This document shows positions 43,044 through 51,730 of a stretch of DNA of 64,000 nt, piece by piece. A program made the translations under genes and the position numbers. Within the stretch, counting starts at the first letter, position 1. Each line of letters opens with the position of its first letter. The stretch is taken from the NCBI GenBank assembly GCA_964648795.1, contig CAZYMB010000002.1, positions 1 to 64,000 of the forward strand, given 5' to 3'. Source of the DNA: JAHDDW01 sp964648795. Lineage in GTDB: Bacteria > Actinomycetota > Acidimicrobiia > Acidimicrobiales > SZUA-35. The notes beneath the pieces were generated by a model that ran no database searches, was not told the origin of the DNA, and was given only the letters and a program-made list of their open reading frames with translations.

Positions 43044-43625
43044 CTAGTTCAGAACCCGCGAGCGAAGCTCTTCACACGTTTCGAACCAATCACATCCAAC
43101 CACATGGTCATTGACTAGACCTTCGCTTTGCATAAATGCATACGCAGTTGTTGGCCCAACAAAGCTCCAACCCTTTTTCTTTAAAGCTTTCGCCATTTCT
43201 TTCGACTGGTCCGTCGTTGCTGGGACCGAATCAATTTCAAGCTGTCTGTAGTCTGACGAAAACGGATCAGCAAAACTCCAAACCCAATCGACTAGACCAT
43301 CGGTACTTTCAAGCTCGATTGCCCTTTTGGCGTTGTTGATAACCGATTCAATCTTTCCCCGGTGTCGAATGATCCCAGCGTCGCCCAAAAGCAACGCAAT
43401 TTCTTTGTCACCGTACTTCGCCACAGCTTCAAAATCGAATCCAGAAAAGACCTCTCGGAACCTCTCACGCTTTTTGAGCACGGTTATCCAACTAAGGCCG
43501 CTCTGAAAGCCCTCGAGACAGATTTTCTCGAAAACCTGAACAGCAGTTTGAGCCGGCCTCCCCCACTCATCATCGTGATAATCAGCATAAATAGCTGAAT
43601 TATCGGGTACCCAGGCGCATCGCAT
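43044..43625 (-). CDS. tag: 3-Methyladenine DNA glycosylase I
   Basis: 193 residues. Zinc ligands are suggested by MRCAW and the final DHVVGCDWF region. YHDDEWGRP, the QSGLSWITVLKKRERFR helix and GWSFVGPTTAYAFMQS are standard Tag signatures. It removes 3-methyladenine from alkylated DNA. It converges with the whiB-like gene, three bases apart. Confidence 0.95.
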   Translation of the reverse strand: MRCAWVPDNSAIYADYHDDEWGRPAQTAVQVFEKICLEGFQSGLSWITVLKKRERFREVFSGFDFEAVAKYGDKEIALLLGDAGIIRHRGKIESVINNAKRAIELESTDGLVDWVWSFADPFSSDYRQLEIDSVPATTDQSKEMAKALKKKGWSFVGPTTAYAFMQSEGLVNDHVVGCDWFETCEELRSRVLN

Positions 43626-43695
43626 GGACCCAATCTACAACACCGGGCCCGTTTAGGGCTCAACAAGTATCGACCCGAGCCGATTTAGAAAGCTT

Positions 43696-44889
43696 ATGAC
43701 TGCGTCCGGCAACGACCTAGAACAATGGCAAATAGCTGATGAAAACCCCGACGAAAGTTGGGAATCATATGCAAAGTCAACTTCACGAACCCCCAAGAAG
43801 CTACTAATTATTCTTCTCGTCACTCTTAGCCTTGGTGGAATCGTGTTCGTCGTTGGGCGTTTCCTGGCCGGAGCCTCAGCAGAAGAAACAGCTCCGACCA
43901 CCACAGCCACGCAGATAACAGTCCCCGAAACCCAAGATGTCAACACTCTTCTAAGCGATATGGCTCTACGGCTGAATGAACCTGCAACCGAACCATTCCT
44001 AGCCGTACAAATTTTTAGCTCAGACATCGGCGTACTCGGGCGAGTTGGCACCACTCAAGAACGCGACCAAATAGTCACTCTCTTGGAAGAAACATTCACA
44101 GCAGAATTAGAATCTGATGCAATAACAGTCGACCCCGAAGTCGATGCTGTGGGTTGGCTTGATCAGGCACAAAACGCTATTGACGTATTCAGTAACGAAC
44201 CGATTCTCTCAAACGGCTTTGGCATCAACAACTCTCAAATCATTCTTGATGCTGATCTCCCGCAGACATTATCGCAAACAAATCTGATCGAAGCATTTGG
44301 AACCATAGACCTTGATTTGGTCGATGACACTACTGTGTCTAGCCGCGATCAAACTGCAGAACTCAGGGTCTCTCTAATTGAAGGGGTAGTAGAGGTAAAC
44401 GGGACTGTTCCTTCGCAGGGGGTTGCCGAACAGGTTGAATCCTCAGCTGTAGGAGTTTACGGCGAGGGCGTCCAAACAGACCTCGATGTATCCGAGGCAG
44501 CGTTTGCGAGTCTTCAATTTGGACAAGTCGGTTCCGAAATAAGCCTGGCCGGAGTTTTTGAAACATATGAACTCGTACTAAACGATCAAACGAAAGTCAT
44601 TACTATTCCGAGCGACCAGGCTTTCAGCGTTGACAACACACAACTGACACAGCGCTTACAAACATTTCTAGTTCTTCTTTCACAGTCTGAATTAGCCACC
44701 TCAGACATTTTGATTGAGAATCAGACAGATTCTCAAAGTGAAGCTCAGAACAATCTAATAACGTCCAACGTTGCGTCCGAACCTCTGCCACTACCGTCAC
44801 TAACTATTACGAACACGGCAACTACTGGTGACCCTGAGAGCAGAATTGCCAACAACAGAGTAGTCATCACTATTTCGAACGCTTCCTAG
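43696..44889 (+). CDS. Membrane-anchored BON-domain-like protein
   Basis: 397 residues: cytoplasmic N-terminus, one transmembrane helix (about 36-58), then a large acidic extracytoplasmic region. Two or more BON-like repeats are suggested by FGINNSQIILDADLP, SLIEGVVEVNGTVPSQGVAEQV and later segments, similar to mycobacterial ArfA-type envelope proteins. No enzymatic motif. It probably has an envelope role. Confidence 0.65.
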   Translation: MTASGNDLEQWQIADENPDESWESYAKSTSRTPKKLLIILLVTLSLGGIVFVVGRFLAGASAEETAPTTTATQITVPETQDVNTLLSDMALRLNEPATEPFLAVQIFSSDIGVLGRVGTTQERDQIVTLLEETFTAELESDAITVDPEVDAVGWLDQAQNAIDVFSNEPILSNGFGINNSQIILDADLPQTLSQTNLIEAFGTIDLDLVDDTTVSSRDQTAELRVSLIEGVVEVNGTVPSQGVAEQVESSAVGVYGEGVQTDLDVSEAAFASLQFGQVGSEISLAGVFETYELVLNDQTKVITIPSDQAFSVDNTQLTQRLQTFLVLLSQSELATSDILIENQTDSQSEAQNNLITSNVASEPLPLPSLTITNTATTGDPESRIANNRVVITISNAS

Positions 44890-44939
44890 TCCACCCACCA
44901 ATAGCTACAGGACCCTCACCCCAGCGGTAGAATGACCAA

Positions 44940-45371
44940 ATGCTAAAAAGAGGATTCTGGTTTGTTGCATCATTTCTCCTGCTGGAGATACTGATATTTG
45001 CCATTTCAGTAAGATTTGTTGGCTTTCTGCCAACAATTGCCATCATCTTGGGCACCACTATCGGAGCCGCATTAGCCAAAGAATTCATCGCAGACCGCAT
45101 TAAATCAGAGTTTAGCCTGAGGCTAGTTATCACCTTATTGCTCGTTCCACTACCTATTTCTACAATCGTTGGAGTCCTCGGATTGGTTCCACCGATTCGT
45201 CGATATGCTGAACAACAGGTAATTAAAACTCCACTAGGGTCCAGAATCTCTCGTATAGCAACGGCGCTCCGAGATATGACACAACCCGGTCACCGCTCTG
45301 ACGTAATCGATGTAGATGCCGTTGAAGATGATGAAGGAGTCCAAGACCCCAAACTTCTACCAGGAGACTAA
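44940..45371 (+). CDS. fxsA: FxsA-family membrane protein
   Basis: 143 residues with two membrane segments separated by a GTTIGAALAKE helix and a third around LLLVPLPISTIVGVLGLVPPIR. This pattern defines FxsA, named for suppression of F exclusion of phage T7. The natural role is unclear. Two bases separate it from the next gene. Confidence 0.85.
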   Translation: MLKRGFWFVASFLLLEILIFAISVRFVGFLPTIAIILGTTIGAALAKEFIADRIKSEFSLRLVITLLLVPLPISTIVGVLGLVPPIRRYAEQQVIKTPLGSRISRIATALRDMTQPGHRSDVIDVDAVEDDEGVQDPKLLPGD

Positions 45372-45373
45372 TA

Positions 45374-45961
45374 GTGGCTTTAAGCGAGACAGATTCAATA
45401 CCAGTTCCACCCGTAACACCGGGAGTGGCTCGAGCTCTTAGCCCGCTTGTTCGTAGAATTACAGCACCTGCAGCCGAAGGTTCAGACGCTGAATTTGGCG
45501 TTAACTCCTACCTTGTGGGAATCGATGAAATCGTAATCGTCGATCCAGGCCCAATGGATCCAACCCACCTAGACATTCTCTTAGGCTGTGGCGGCGAACA
45601 CATCAAATGGATCGTACTAACAAGCTCTGATCCAGAATTTTCTGAGTCAGCTTTGCATCTAAAGAAAAAGACCGGAGCAAAGCTTATTGCTCTGTCTGAT
45701 GTAGAAGGTGTTGACGAAGTACTCGGCGATGGTGTGAAGATTGATGCTACCGAGTTCCGCTTAATTGCAATGAAGATCGGCCGCAGCGGCAAGAAGTTCG
45801 CATATGTTCTAGAGCAAGAGCGAGCAATGTTTACTGGCGATCACATCACAGACACAGTTCCAAAAGAACTAGTCAAGAAGATTAAGCCATTCCGAATCCG
45901 CGCAATCGCTCCCGGCCATGGACAGTACATCGAAGATGCACGTCCAATGATGGCTGACTAG
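45374..45961 (+). CDS. Metallo-beta-lactamase-fold protein lacking the HxHxDH metal motif
   Basis: 195 residues of MBL fold: NSYLVGIDEIVIVDPGP is the leading strand pair, FTGDHITD carries D156 and APGHGQYI carries H182. The metal-binding HTHxDH expected after VLT is SSDPEF (84-89), so both zinc sites lose most ligands. Close relatives acting as thioesterases/hydrolases keep THTHPDH. A non-catalytic binding protein or an altered metal site is inferred. GTG start, overlapping the convergent Fe-S carrier by four bases. Confidence 0.8.
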   Translation: MALSETDSIPVPPVTPGVARALSPLVRRITAPAAEGSDAEFGVNSYLVGIDEIVIVDPGPMDPTHLDILLGCGGEHIKWIVLTSSDPEFSESALHLKKKTGAKLIALSDVEGVDEVLGDGVKIDATEFRLIAMKIGRSGKKFAYVLEQERAMFTGDHITDTVPKELVKKIKPFRIRAIAPGHGQYIEDARPMMAD

Positions 45962-46278
45962 CAGAAGCTCTTACCGCAACCACAGCTACTCTGAGCGTTT
46001 GGGTTGTCGATTTTAAAGCCGGCGTCAGTTAGACCGTCCTTGTAGTCCAGCGTTGCACCGGTGAGCAGGTCAGCACTAGCAGAATCAAGTATTACTTTTA
46101 CCCCGCCAATTTCTGTTGTCTGGTCATCCTCTACTGAGTCGGCGTCGAAGAACATCTCGTAAGAATACCCTGAGCAACCTCCGGGTCTAACGGCTACTCG
46201 CAACGCCATTTCGTTGTTCTCTTCTTCGGCTAGAAGCTCTTTTACCTTTGATGCCGCTGAGTCTGTTACGGTAATCAT
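45958..46278 (-). CDS. A-type iron-sulfur carrier (IscA/ErpA-like)
   Basis: 106 residues: ITVTDSAASKVKELL, RPGGCSGYSYEMFF (first Cys), and C-terminal SSCGCGKSFC (Cys-x-Cys). It delivers iron-sulfur clusters to targets. I choose ATG 46278, which has AAAGGAG just upstream, rather than the longer 46299 frame. It diverges from the mrp gene, a second Fe-S delivery factor. Confidence 0.93.
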   Translation of the reverse strand: MITVTDSAASKVKELLAEEENNEMALRVAVRPGGCSGYSYEMFFDADSVEDDQTTEIGGVKVILDSASADLLTGATLDYKDGLTDAGFKIDNPNAQSSCGCGKSFC

Positions 46279-46387
46279 TCGCCGCTCCTTTATTAGCAAT
46301 GAGTAAACCTTTAAGTCGCTAGACTTAGTGTGACCATCTTACCAAAGGTTAGTGAGATGGGAAATATTCCAAGTTAGCTATTCCTTG

Positions 46388-47545
46388 ATGAACACTACAA
46401 AGATAGAGAACCAGCTTAAAGACCAGCTACGAAGCGTTATTGACCCTGAGCTGGGCTCAAACATTGTGGATTTAGAAATGGTCAAGGGCATTTCTGTTAC
46501 TGACGGGTCTGTGGAAGTCTCCGTTGACCTAACAACGCTTGGGTGCCCACTGCGTAACGAAATTGAGACCGGCATTAAATCTGCATGTGAAACTCTCGCC
46601 GATGGCCGTGAAGTCAAAATCACTTGGTCCGAGATGGAACCAAACCAAAAAGACAAGACCATGCGTGAGGCTCGCAGACGGATGGCTGAAGCTAACTCGT
46701 CTCGAGTGGCTAGCACTACGCGAATTTTAGCCATAGCTTCTGGCAAGGGTGGTGTAGGCAAGTCTTCGGTTTCAGCCAACTTAGCTGTTGCACTCGCAAG
46801 CTCTGGGCAGAAGGTAGGTTTCATTGACGCAGATATTTGGGGTTACTCGATTCCGCCCATGCTTGGGATCACTCAAAGACTCGAAGCAGGACGCACGCCA
46901 GCGGATAGCGATAAACCTTTGCTTGTTCCAAGCAGGAAATCTGTAGGAGATGGTTTCATTGATCTTGTCTCCATGGGGCTTCTAACAGATGACGAATCAA
47001 ACGCCCTGATGTGGCGAGGGCTCATGCTCAACCGAGCGGTACAACATTTTTGCGAAGACGTAGATTGGGACCCTGAATTAGACACTCTTGTTATTGATCT
47101 GCCGCCAGGGACTGGGGACGTAGCTATGGGCATTGCTCAGCAACTCCCTCGAGCTGAGGTCCTTGTTGTGACTACCCCCTCAAAGGCAGCTCAAAGGGTG
47201 GCCGTTAGGGCAGTGTCGCTCGCTCGTAAGAGCAACCTTAGGGTTCTAGGGGTCATAGAAAACATGTCATACCTTCCAACTCCAGATGGAGAGCGACTAG
47301 AGGTCTTCTCTTCTGGCGGTGGTCAAGCACTAGCTGAACAGTGCAACATTGCCTTAATAAGCTCTATCCCTATTAACCCAAACATCGCTGACGGTGAAGA
47401 CTTCGATAACCAAAATGTTTTGAGCGAAGATTTAACCCAAGCGGCTTTCGAAGAGATAACAGATTTCCTCGAACGCACAAAGGCACCAGAACTAAAGGGC
47501 TGCTCTACAAGATTGGTCGAGCAAATTGAAAAAATGTTTGACTAG
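46388..47545 (+). CDS. mrp: Mrp/ApbC-family P-loop ATPase for iron-sulfur cluster transfer
   Basis: 385 residues: an N-terminal MIP18/DUF59 domain (VIDPELGSNIVDL; TTLGCPLRNEI) and a ParA-like ATPase with SGKGGVGKSSVSANLA (deviant Walker A), IDADIWGYS, VIDLPPGTGD and the switch region. ENMSYL is followed by PTPDG where many relatives hold CxxC; actinobacterial members often lack it. ATG 46388 chosen. Confidence 0.93.
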   Translation: MNTTKIENQLKDQLRSVIDPELGSNIVDLEMVKGISVTDGSVEVSVDLTTLGCPLRNEIETGIKSACETLADGREVKITWSEMEPNQKDKTMREARRRMAEANSSRVASTTRILAIASGKGGVGKSSVSANLAVALASSGQKVGFIDADIWGYSIPPMLGITQRLEAGRTPADSDKPLLVPSRKSVGDGFIDLVSMGLLTDDESNALMWRGLMLNRAVQHFCEDVDWDPELDTLVIDLPPGTGDVAMGIAQQLPRAEVLVVTTPSKAAQRVAVRAVSLARKSNLRVLGVIENMSYLPTPDGERLEVFSSGGGQALAEQCNIALISSIPINPNIADGEDFDNQNVLSEDLTQAAFEEITDFLERTKAPELKGCSTRLVEQIEKMFD

Positions 47546-47558
47546 CTAGGGCCCTTAA

Positions 47559-48281
47559 CTAGGAACCACTCTTTGTAAGAGTGTATTGACCACCCATGAC
47601 CTGCGTCGCTGGAACCTTCAGTACCCCAGCCCCATCCGAAATAGACAAGTGAGTGGGGCCAACCTCAACCACCTCGCCGCTTATCCCATCAATCGATATG
47701 CGGTCACCGGCCTCAATAACACGGCGCAACGAGCGAGCGCTTGAAATTTGCTTAGCAACGGGATGGCCGCCCAACCCAATCAACAACACGATGCTTGCAG
47801 CAATTGCAAACAACACCGCAGCCAAAACCATATTTACTACTTCGGTATCAATCCCAACCTGGCTGACAGCAAGAAGAGCGGCGAAGGTAACGATCACGAT
47901 CTTAACCACAAGGTTGATCTTGCTTTGCACATCGACGGGCATTCGAGCCGTAGCAGGTGATAAGGCTGTGGCCGCAAAAGTAGAAAGCACATTTGCGCCG
48001 ATCAGGATAATTCCTGCAACCAGTGCTCTTGGGATGAAGTCAACAAAGTCAGTAGCAAGCTTGTCGACAGTCTCTGGCCTAAATACAGAAAGAACCACAA
48101 CTAGCGAAATGACTATCGCCAACCAGAAGAAGAGACTAGATATTGGTTTAGCAGAATTTCTGAGTGCTTCTGGACGATGTGGCGCCCCAACAACGGACGA
48201 AACAACCTTGCTCAAGATGGTCCCAATTATTGGGCCTAACACAATGGCTGCGCCTATTATTATCCAGTCAGCTAACGTCAT
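47559..48281 (-). CDS. Small mechanosensitive-channel-like membrane protein
   Basis: 240 residues with four hydrophobic segments and a C-terminal beta domain (VIEAGDRISIDGISGEVVEVGPTHLSI) like the MscS cytoplasmic entry domain. The start overlaps the anti-sigma stop as ATGA, making it the third gene of the sigma operon. It likely functions in envelope or osmotic stress. Confidence 0.78.
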   Translation of the reverse strand: MTLADWIIIGAAIVLGPIIGTILSKVVSSVVGAPHRPEALRNSAKPISSLFFWLAIVISLVVVLSVFRPETVDKLATDFVDFIPRALVAGIILIGANVLSTFAATALSPATARMPVDVQSKINLVVKIVIVTFAALLAVSQVGIDTEVVNMVLAAVLFAIAASIVLLIGLGGHPVAKQISSARSLRRVIEAGDRISIDGISGEVVEVGPTHLSISDGAGVLKVPATQVMGGQYTLTKSGS

Positions 48282-48592
48282 AAATCCTCCGATACTAGAA
48301 TTTTTGAGGTCTCAACTCCAGAAACAAACAGTCCGGAAACAAGTTCTAGCACTTCCCTCGACTCGAGTTTAGACGCAACTGCTTCTTCTAACCGTAATGT
48401 CATATCTTCTGGTGGCTCAAGCACCTTGGCCAGAACTTCTCCAAGTTGAGAGGTTTCGGCATCTGCAGAGATCTGTTCGATTGTGGTAGCGCAGCGCTCG
48501 CAGCTCGCTATGTGATCGTCGACCTTGGGATTAGCTACCCCATCGAGCCAAGCAGCAAGCTTCGACTTAGATGGATGGAAGAACTTACTCAT
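48278..48592 (-). CDS. Zinc-binding anti-sigma factor
   Basis: 104 residues. HIASCERC at about 31-38 is the H-x3-C-x2-C zinc site of ZAS anti-sigma factors, in a short helical N-terminal domain. No clear transmembrane segment, so it may be a soluble, redox-responsive type. ATG 48592 overlaps the sigma gene stop (ATGA). Confidence 0.82.
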   Translation of the reverse strand: MSKFFHPSKSKLAAWLDGVANPKVDDHIASCERCATTIEQISADAETSQLGEVLAKVLEPPEDMTLRLEEAVASKLESREVLELVSGLFVSGVETSKILVSEDL

Positions 48593-49287
48593 GACTGCCA
48601 ACCCTTCAAAGCAACACCTAGACGCCGTCTTGAACGTAGAAGTCGCGTTTTTACTGTCGGTAATGGAACCTTTAGCAACTGGGAGATCTCCTCATAGGAC
48701 AAACCTTCAACCTCTCTGAGTACCAGAATTGACCGAGACAGTTCATCTAAATGATCTAAAGCCTCGACGAACTCGCCGTAGGCTTCAGAATCTTCAACTT
48801 TCTTTTCGACTAAGTCACTACGAGTAGGGTTACTGTCTACAAGGTCTATTGGGTCTACAACGATAGCTTTGCGAGCCCTAATGGCTGAGATAGCAGTGTT
48901 ATGAGCTATACGCAATACCCATCCTTTAAGTGAGCCATCGCCCCGGAAACTAGGAAGCGCCAACCAGGCTTTAACTAAAGTGTCTTGTGTAATGTCTTCC
49001 GCCAGAGCTCTATCAGAAACTATCGAGTAGGCCAAGCGAAAAATCGAATCTGAGTGCTCTGTAACAAGCTTGTTTAGAGCCTCTGGGTCCACGTCGCTGC
49101 TATTCTCGCCAGATGCCTCTACTCTACCTTCGGTAGGTTCACCCTTATGTAAACTCTGATCAGTTGAAGCCTCTAAGACTTCAACCTCTGAATCACTGTT
49201 GTTTGATGAAGCGGCGGAAGTCTCAGCAACATTAGAATCAGAACTCTTTGAAGGTAATATAGATTCTTGAATTGAGGCTTCACCCAC
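48589..49287 (-). CDS. ECF-type RNA polymerase sigma factor
   Basis: 232 residues. An unusually long acidic, Ser/Glu-rich N-terminus (about 65 residues) precedes region 2 (IFRLAYSIVSDRALAEDITQDTLVKAW) and region 4 (LREVEGLSYEEISQLLKVPL...VKTRLLRSRRRL). It is translationally coupled to the zinc anti-sigma factor and the channel-like gene. GTG start. The N-terminal extension is longer than in most ECF factors. Confidence 0.92.
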   Translation of the reverse strand: MGEASIQESILPSKSSDSNVAETSAASSNNSDSEVEVLEASTDQSLHKGEPTEGRVEASGENSSDVDPEALNKLVTEHSDSIFRLAYSIVSDRALAEDITQDTLVKAWLALPSFRGDGSLKGWVLRIAHNTAISAIRARKAIVVDPIDLVDSNPTRSDLVEKKVEDSEAYGEFVEALDHLDELSRSILVLREVEGLSYEEISQLLKVPLPTVKTRLLRSRRRLGVALKGWQS

Positions 49288-49437
49288 CGGGTACCTACCA
49301 AATACTTGCTAATAATTCCAATTGCCATACAGGCTATCGGGATATTGAGTCAAGGCAATTATTGATAATGAGATGTTTCTCGCGACGAAACTGCACTAAC
49401 CTCGTCCCTAATTAAGCAAGCTAACAAAGGAAGTACA

Positions 49438-50205
49438 ATGCTCGCACAAGCAAACGATGCCATTGATGAAGCAGCAGGAGCAGCAGGCGATACCGCCGAT
49501 AGTGCTACTGAGGCTGCGTCGAGTGGTAGTGGAGACTTCGACATAGTCGATACTCTTACAAATAGCGCCGAAGATCTTATAGAGATCTTTACTACATGGA
49601 TTCCACGAATAGTCTTATTTGTGCTCATCCTTGTGATCGGACGATTCGTCGCCAAGTTGATTGCAAAACTTGTCCGCAAGGTATTGAAGAAGGTCAACAT
49701 CGATTACTACATGGACAAAGCCGGTATCGGTGGCCCACTCGAAAGAGCTGGATTTGCTGATAGTGGTGCCTTTGTAGGCAAGATTGTCTTCTACCTGATC
49801 TTCTTATTCGTACTAAAGATTGCTTTCGATGCGCTTGGTGTTCTAGCACTGAATGAGACTCTAGATGAGCTCATCTTGTGGCTACCTAGACTAATCGTTG
49901 CTCTAATCTTGGTCGTTGTTGGTGGCATTGTTGCTAACACAGTTAGAGACCTTGTTGCAGGTGCAACTTCTGGTCAGTCTTACTCTGCAACTGTCACGAA
50001 GATAGCGTTCTTCGCTATTTGGTTAATCTTTGGCCTTGCAGCATTGAACCAAGTAGAAGTAGCAGCAGACTTAGTTAATACAATAACTGAGACCATCTTC
50101 TTGTCACTTGGAGCAATCCTTGTACTTAAGTTCGGTATAGGTGGAATCTGGGCAGCACGTGACCGTTTCTGGCCAAAAGTTTACGACACCATTTCTGGTA
50201 AGTAA
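49438..50205 (+). CDS. Conserved TM-helix repeat (small-conductance-channel-like) membrane protein
   Basis: 255 residues; AAAGGA precedes the ATG. An Ala/Gly/Asp-rich N-terminus, then repeated units of the form WIPRIVLFVLILVIGRFVA and WLPRLIVALILVVVGGIVA, the conserved TM_helix module of actinobacterial and MscS-related proteins. It is divergent from the sigma operon with 150 bases between. Confidence 0.82.
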   Translation: MLAQANDAIDEAAGAAGDTADSATEAASSGSGDFDIVDTLTNSAEDLIEIFTTWIPRIVLFVLILVIGRFVAKLIAKLVRKVLKKVNIDYYMDKAGIGGPLERAGFADSGAFVGKIVFYLIFLFVLKIAFDALGVLALNETLDELILWLPRLIVALILVVVGGIVANTVRDLVAGATSGQSYSATVTKIAFFAIWLIFGLAALNQVEVAADLVNTITETIFLSLGAILVLKFGIGGIWAARDRFWPKVYDTISGK

Positions 50206-50229
50206 CCCAAAAACAATTAGTAGCTTAAT

Positions 50230-50270
50230 GTTGTGGAGTGGACTATCGGTTCACTCCACAACTGTTTTTA
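50230..50270 (+). terminator. Strong rho-independent terminator
   Basis: GTTGTGGAGTG and CACTCCACAAC form a perfect 11-bp stem around an 11-base loop, followed by TGTTTTTAT. It terminates the TM-helix gene. Confidence 0.92.
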
Positions 50271-50308
50271 TAGTCAAAGATTGACAGGCAAGCTGATAGC
50301 ATCAGAAC

Positions 50309-50656
50309 ATGTCAAAACCAATCGCACCCTACTCGCCGTTCAGAGAAGCTGACGGGCTCATATTCTTTTCTGGACAAATTGGCCATGCTGATGGCAGTTT
50401 GGTTGAAGGTGGAATCCAGGCTGAGTTGGAACAAGTATTTATAAACATTTCGGCGCTCCTATCAGAGACGAACCTTACACCTAATGACATAGTGAAGGCC
50501 ACTGTCCTGTTAGCGGATATTGCTGATTATGAGACAATGAACGATGCTTATGGTTCCTTCTTTAGCGACGTAAAGCCTGCCAGGTCAGCCTACGCTATCG
50601 GAGCCTTACCACGAGGTGCTCGAGTAGAGATAGAGCTAATAGGACAGCGCCCCTAG
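50309..50656 (+). CDS. ridA: RidA-family enamine/imine deaminase
   Basis: 115 residues. YSPFREADGLIFFSGQIG and the ATVLLADIADYETMN and PARSAYAIGALPRGARVEIE segments define RidA/YjgF, with the catalytic Arg in GARVEIE. It hydrolyses reactive 2-aminoacrylate. It overlaps the convergent lipoprotein end by four bases. Confidence 0.92.
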   Translation: MSKPIAPYSPFREADGLIFFSGQIGHADGSLVEGGIQAELEQVFINISALLSETNLTPNDIVKATVLLADIADYETMNDAYGSFFSDVKPARSAYAIGALPRGARVEIELIGQRP

Positions 50657-51666
50657 ACCACAGAACTAACGGCAGCCCTTAGCTCTGTAGCATCAAATAT
50701 ATTGTCGAGTCGCTCTACTAAAACCCCATTGGCATTAACGACATAAAGCACTGGCTCGAAGTCAAGTCCCAAATCTCTCAGATATTGAGCTATCTCTATA
50801 TTCGGATCAGAAAAGTTTCCGTTGACATCATCGGTATTTGAGTAAACCTCTCCGTGCATGAATTCAACCGACGGGAACTCATTAGTTATACTCAGAACCG
50901 TTTCGATTACGGGACCACAAAAGGCAGTGGCGCAGAATGCTGGTGTGGCTACGAGCAATACGAATGCTTGCGTACCGAGAATCTGGTCAACTGAGACATT
51001 GTGCAGACCGCAATGTTCAAACCTCGTACAAACTCGGTCAACTCCTGCTGAGTCTGCATCAGTTGGCGTCTGGACCGATGGAAATAGCTGACCAGGCAAT
51101 GTCCCTTGAACTTCATCTCGTTCAAAAGCTTGAACCGGAAGGGAAAGAAACTCACCGTTGACTCTTGTCTCGATATCGTAAACACCAGCTGTTGGAAAGT
51201 CGACCCTCAAAGGGTAATAGCGACTGATGTCTGCGTGTTGGTGGCCGTCACCGGCAACCTGGCCTACGTGATCGTGCGCCGCAACATGGCCAACGACTGT
51301 TAGCTCTGAGATAGTCTCCCCGTCTTTACGGATTATAATTGGAAGGCTTTCTCCATCTTGCAAGGTCTTTTCGCCTGATTCGACAACACCGAATGGCACG
51401 CGCTGTCCCGGTTGGTTAGCTGCGATTACTCGTGAAGGCGAATACAGCGCCACCAACTCTGTGCGATCTGATGCAGTTGGCGGAATTTGAAACCCTCTAA
51501 CAGAAGTAGTTGGCCCAGCTATCGCTGACGCAAACGAGTCCGTTGTAGCACAGCCTGAAGCTATTAATCCAGTTGCGCCAAGTAAAGCACTAAAAAAAGC
51601 TCGACGGCTCGGATTAGTTGAATCCCGAACGGATAGAAGCTCCCCTGAGCTGGCTTTGTCAACCAC
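50653..51666 (-). CDS. Tat lipoprotein with a thioredoxin-like domain
   Basis: 337 residues. Twin-Arg SRRAFFSALLGATGLIASGC gives a Tat lipoprotein signal. A beta-rich central region with a His cluster (VGHVAAHDHVG; GDGHQHADIS) may bind metal. The C-terminal thioredoxin-like half has TPAFCATAFCGPV, a C-x4-C spacing rather than CxxC, and PVLYVVNANGVLVERLD. Function unknown; it is possibly a metal- or redox-linked envelope factor. Confidence 0.75.
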   Translation of the reverse strand: MVDKASSGELLSVRDSTNPSRRAFFSALLGATGLIASGCATTDSFASAIAGPTTSVRGFQIPPTASDRTELVALYSPSRVIAANQPGQRVPFGVVESGEKTLQDGESLPIIIRKDGETISELTVVGHVAAHDHVGQVAGDGHQHADISRYYPLRVDFPTAGVYDIETRVNGEFLSLPVQAFERDEVQGTLPGQLFPSVQTPTDADSAGVDRVCTRFEHCGLHNVSVDQILGTQAFVLLVATPAFCATAFCGPVIETVLSITNEFPSVEFMHGEVYSNTDDVNGNFSDPNIEIAQYLRDLGLDFEPVLYVVNANGVLVERLDNIFDATELRAAVSSVV

Positions 51667-51730
51667 ACAAATGAGTCTAACCGAGAGATTGTTGTGACCA
51701 TAGTGGATTGAGCATTGATAGGTTATATGG

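Noticed and set aside
46388..47545. Missing CxxC in Mrp as functional loss
   Set aside because: Many actinobacterial Mrp proteins lack this motif, and the ATPase motifs are complete.
47653..48372. 239-residue rightward frame across the channel-like gene
   Set aside because: It is antisense to a coupled three-gene operon, and its composition is what the complement of hydrophobic codons gives.
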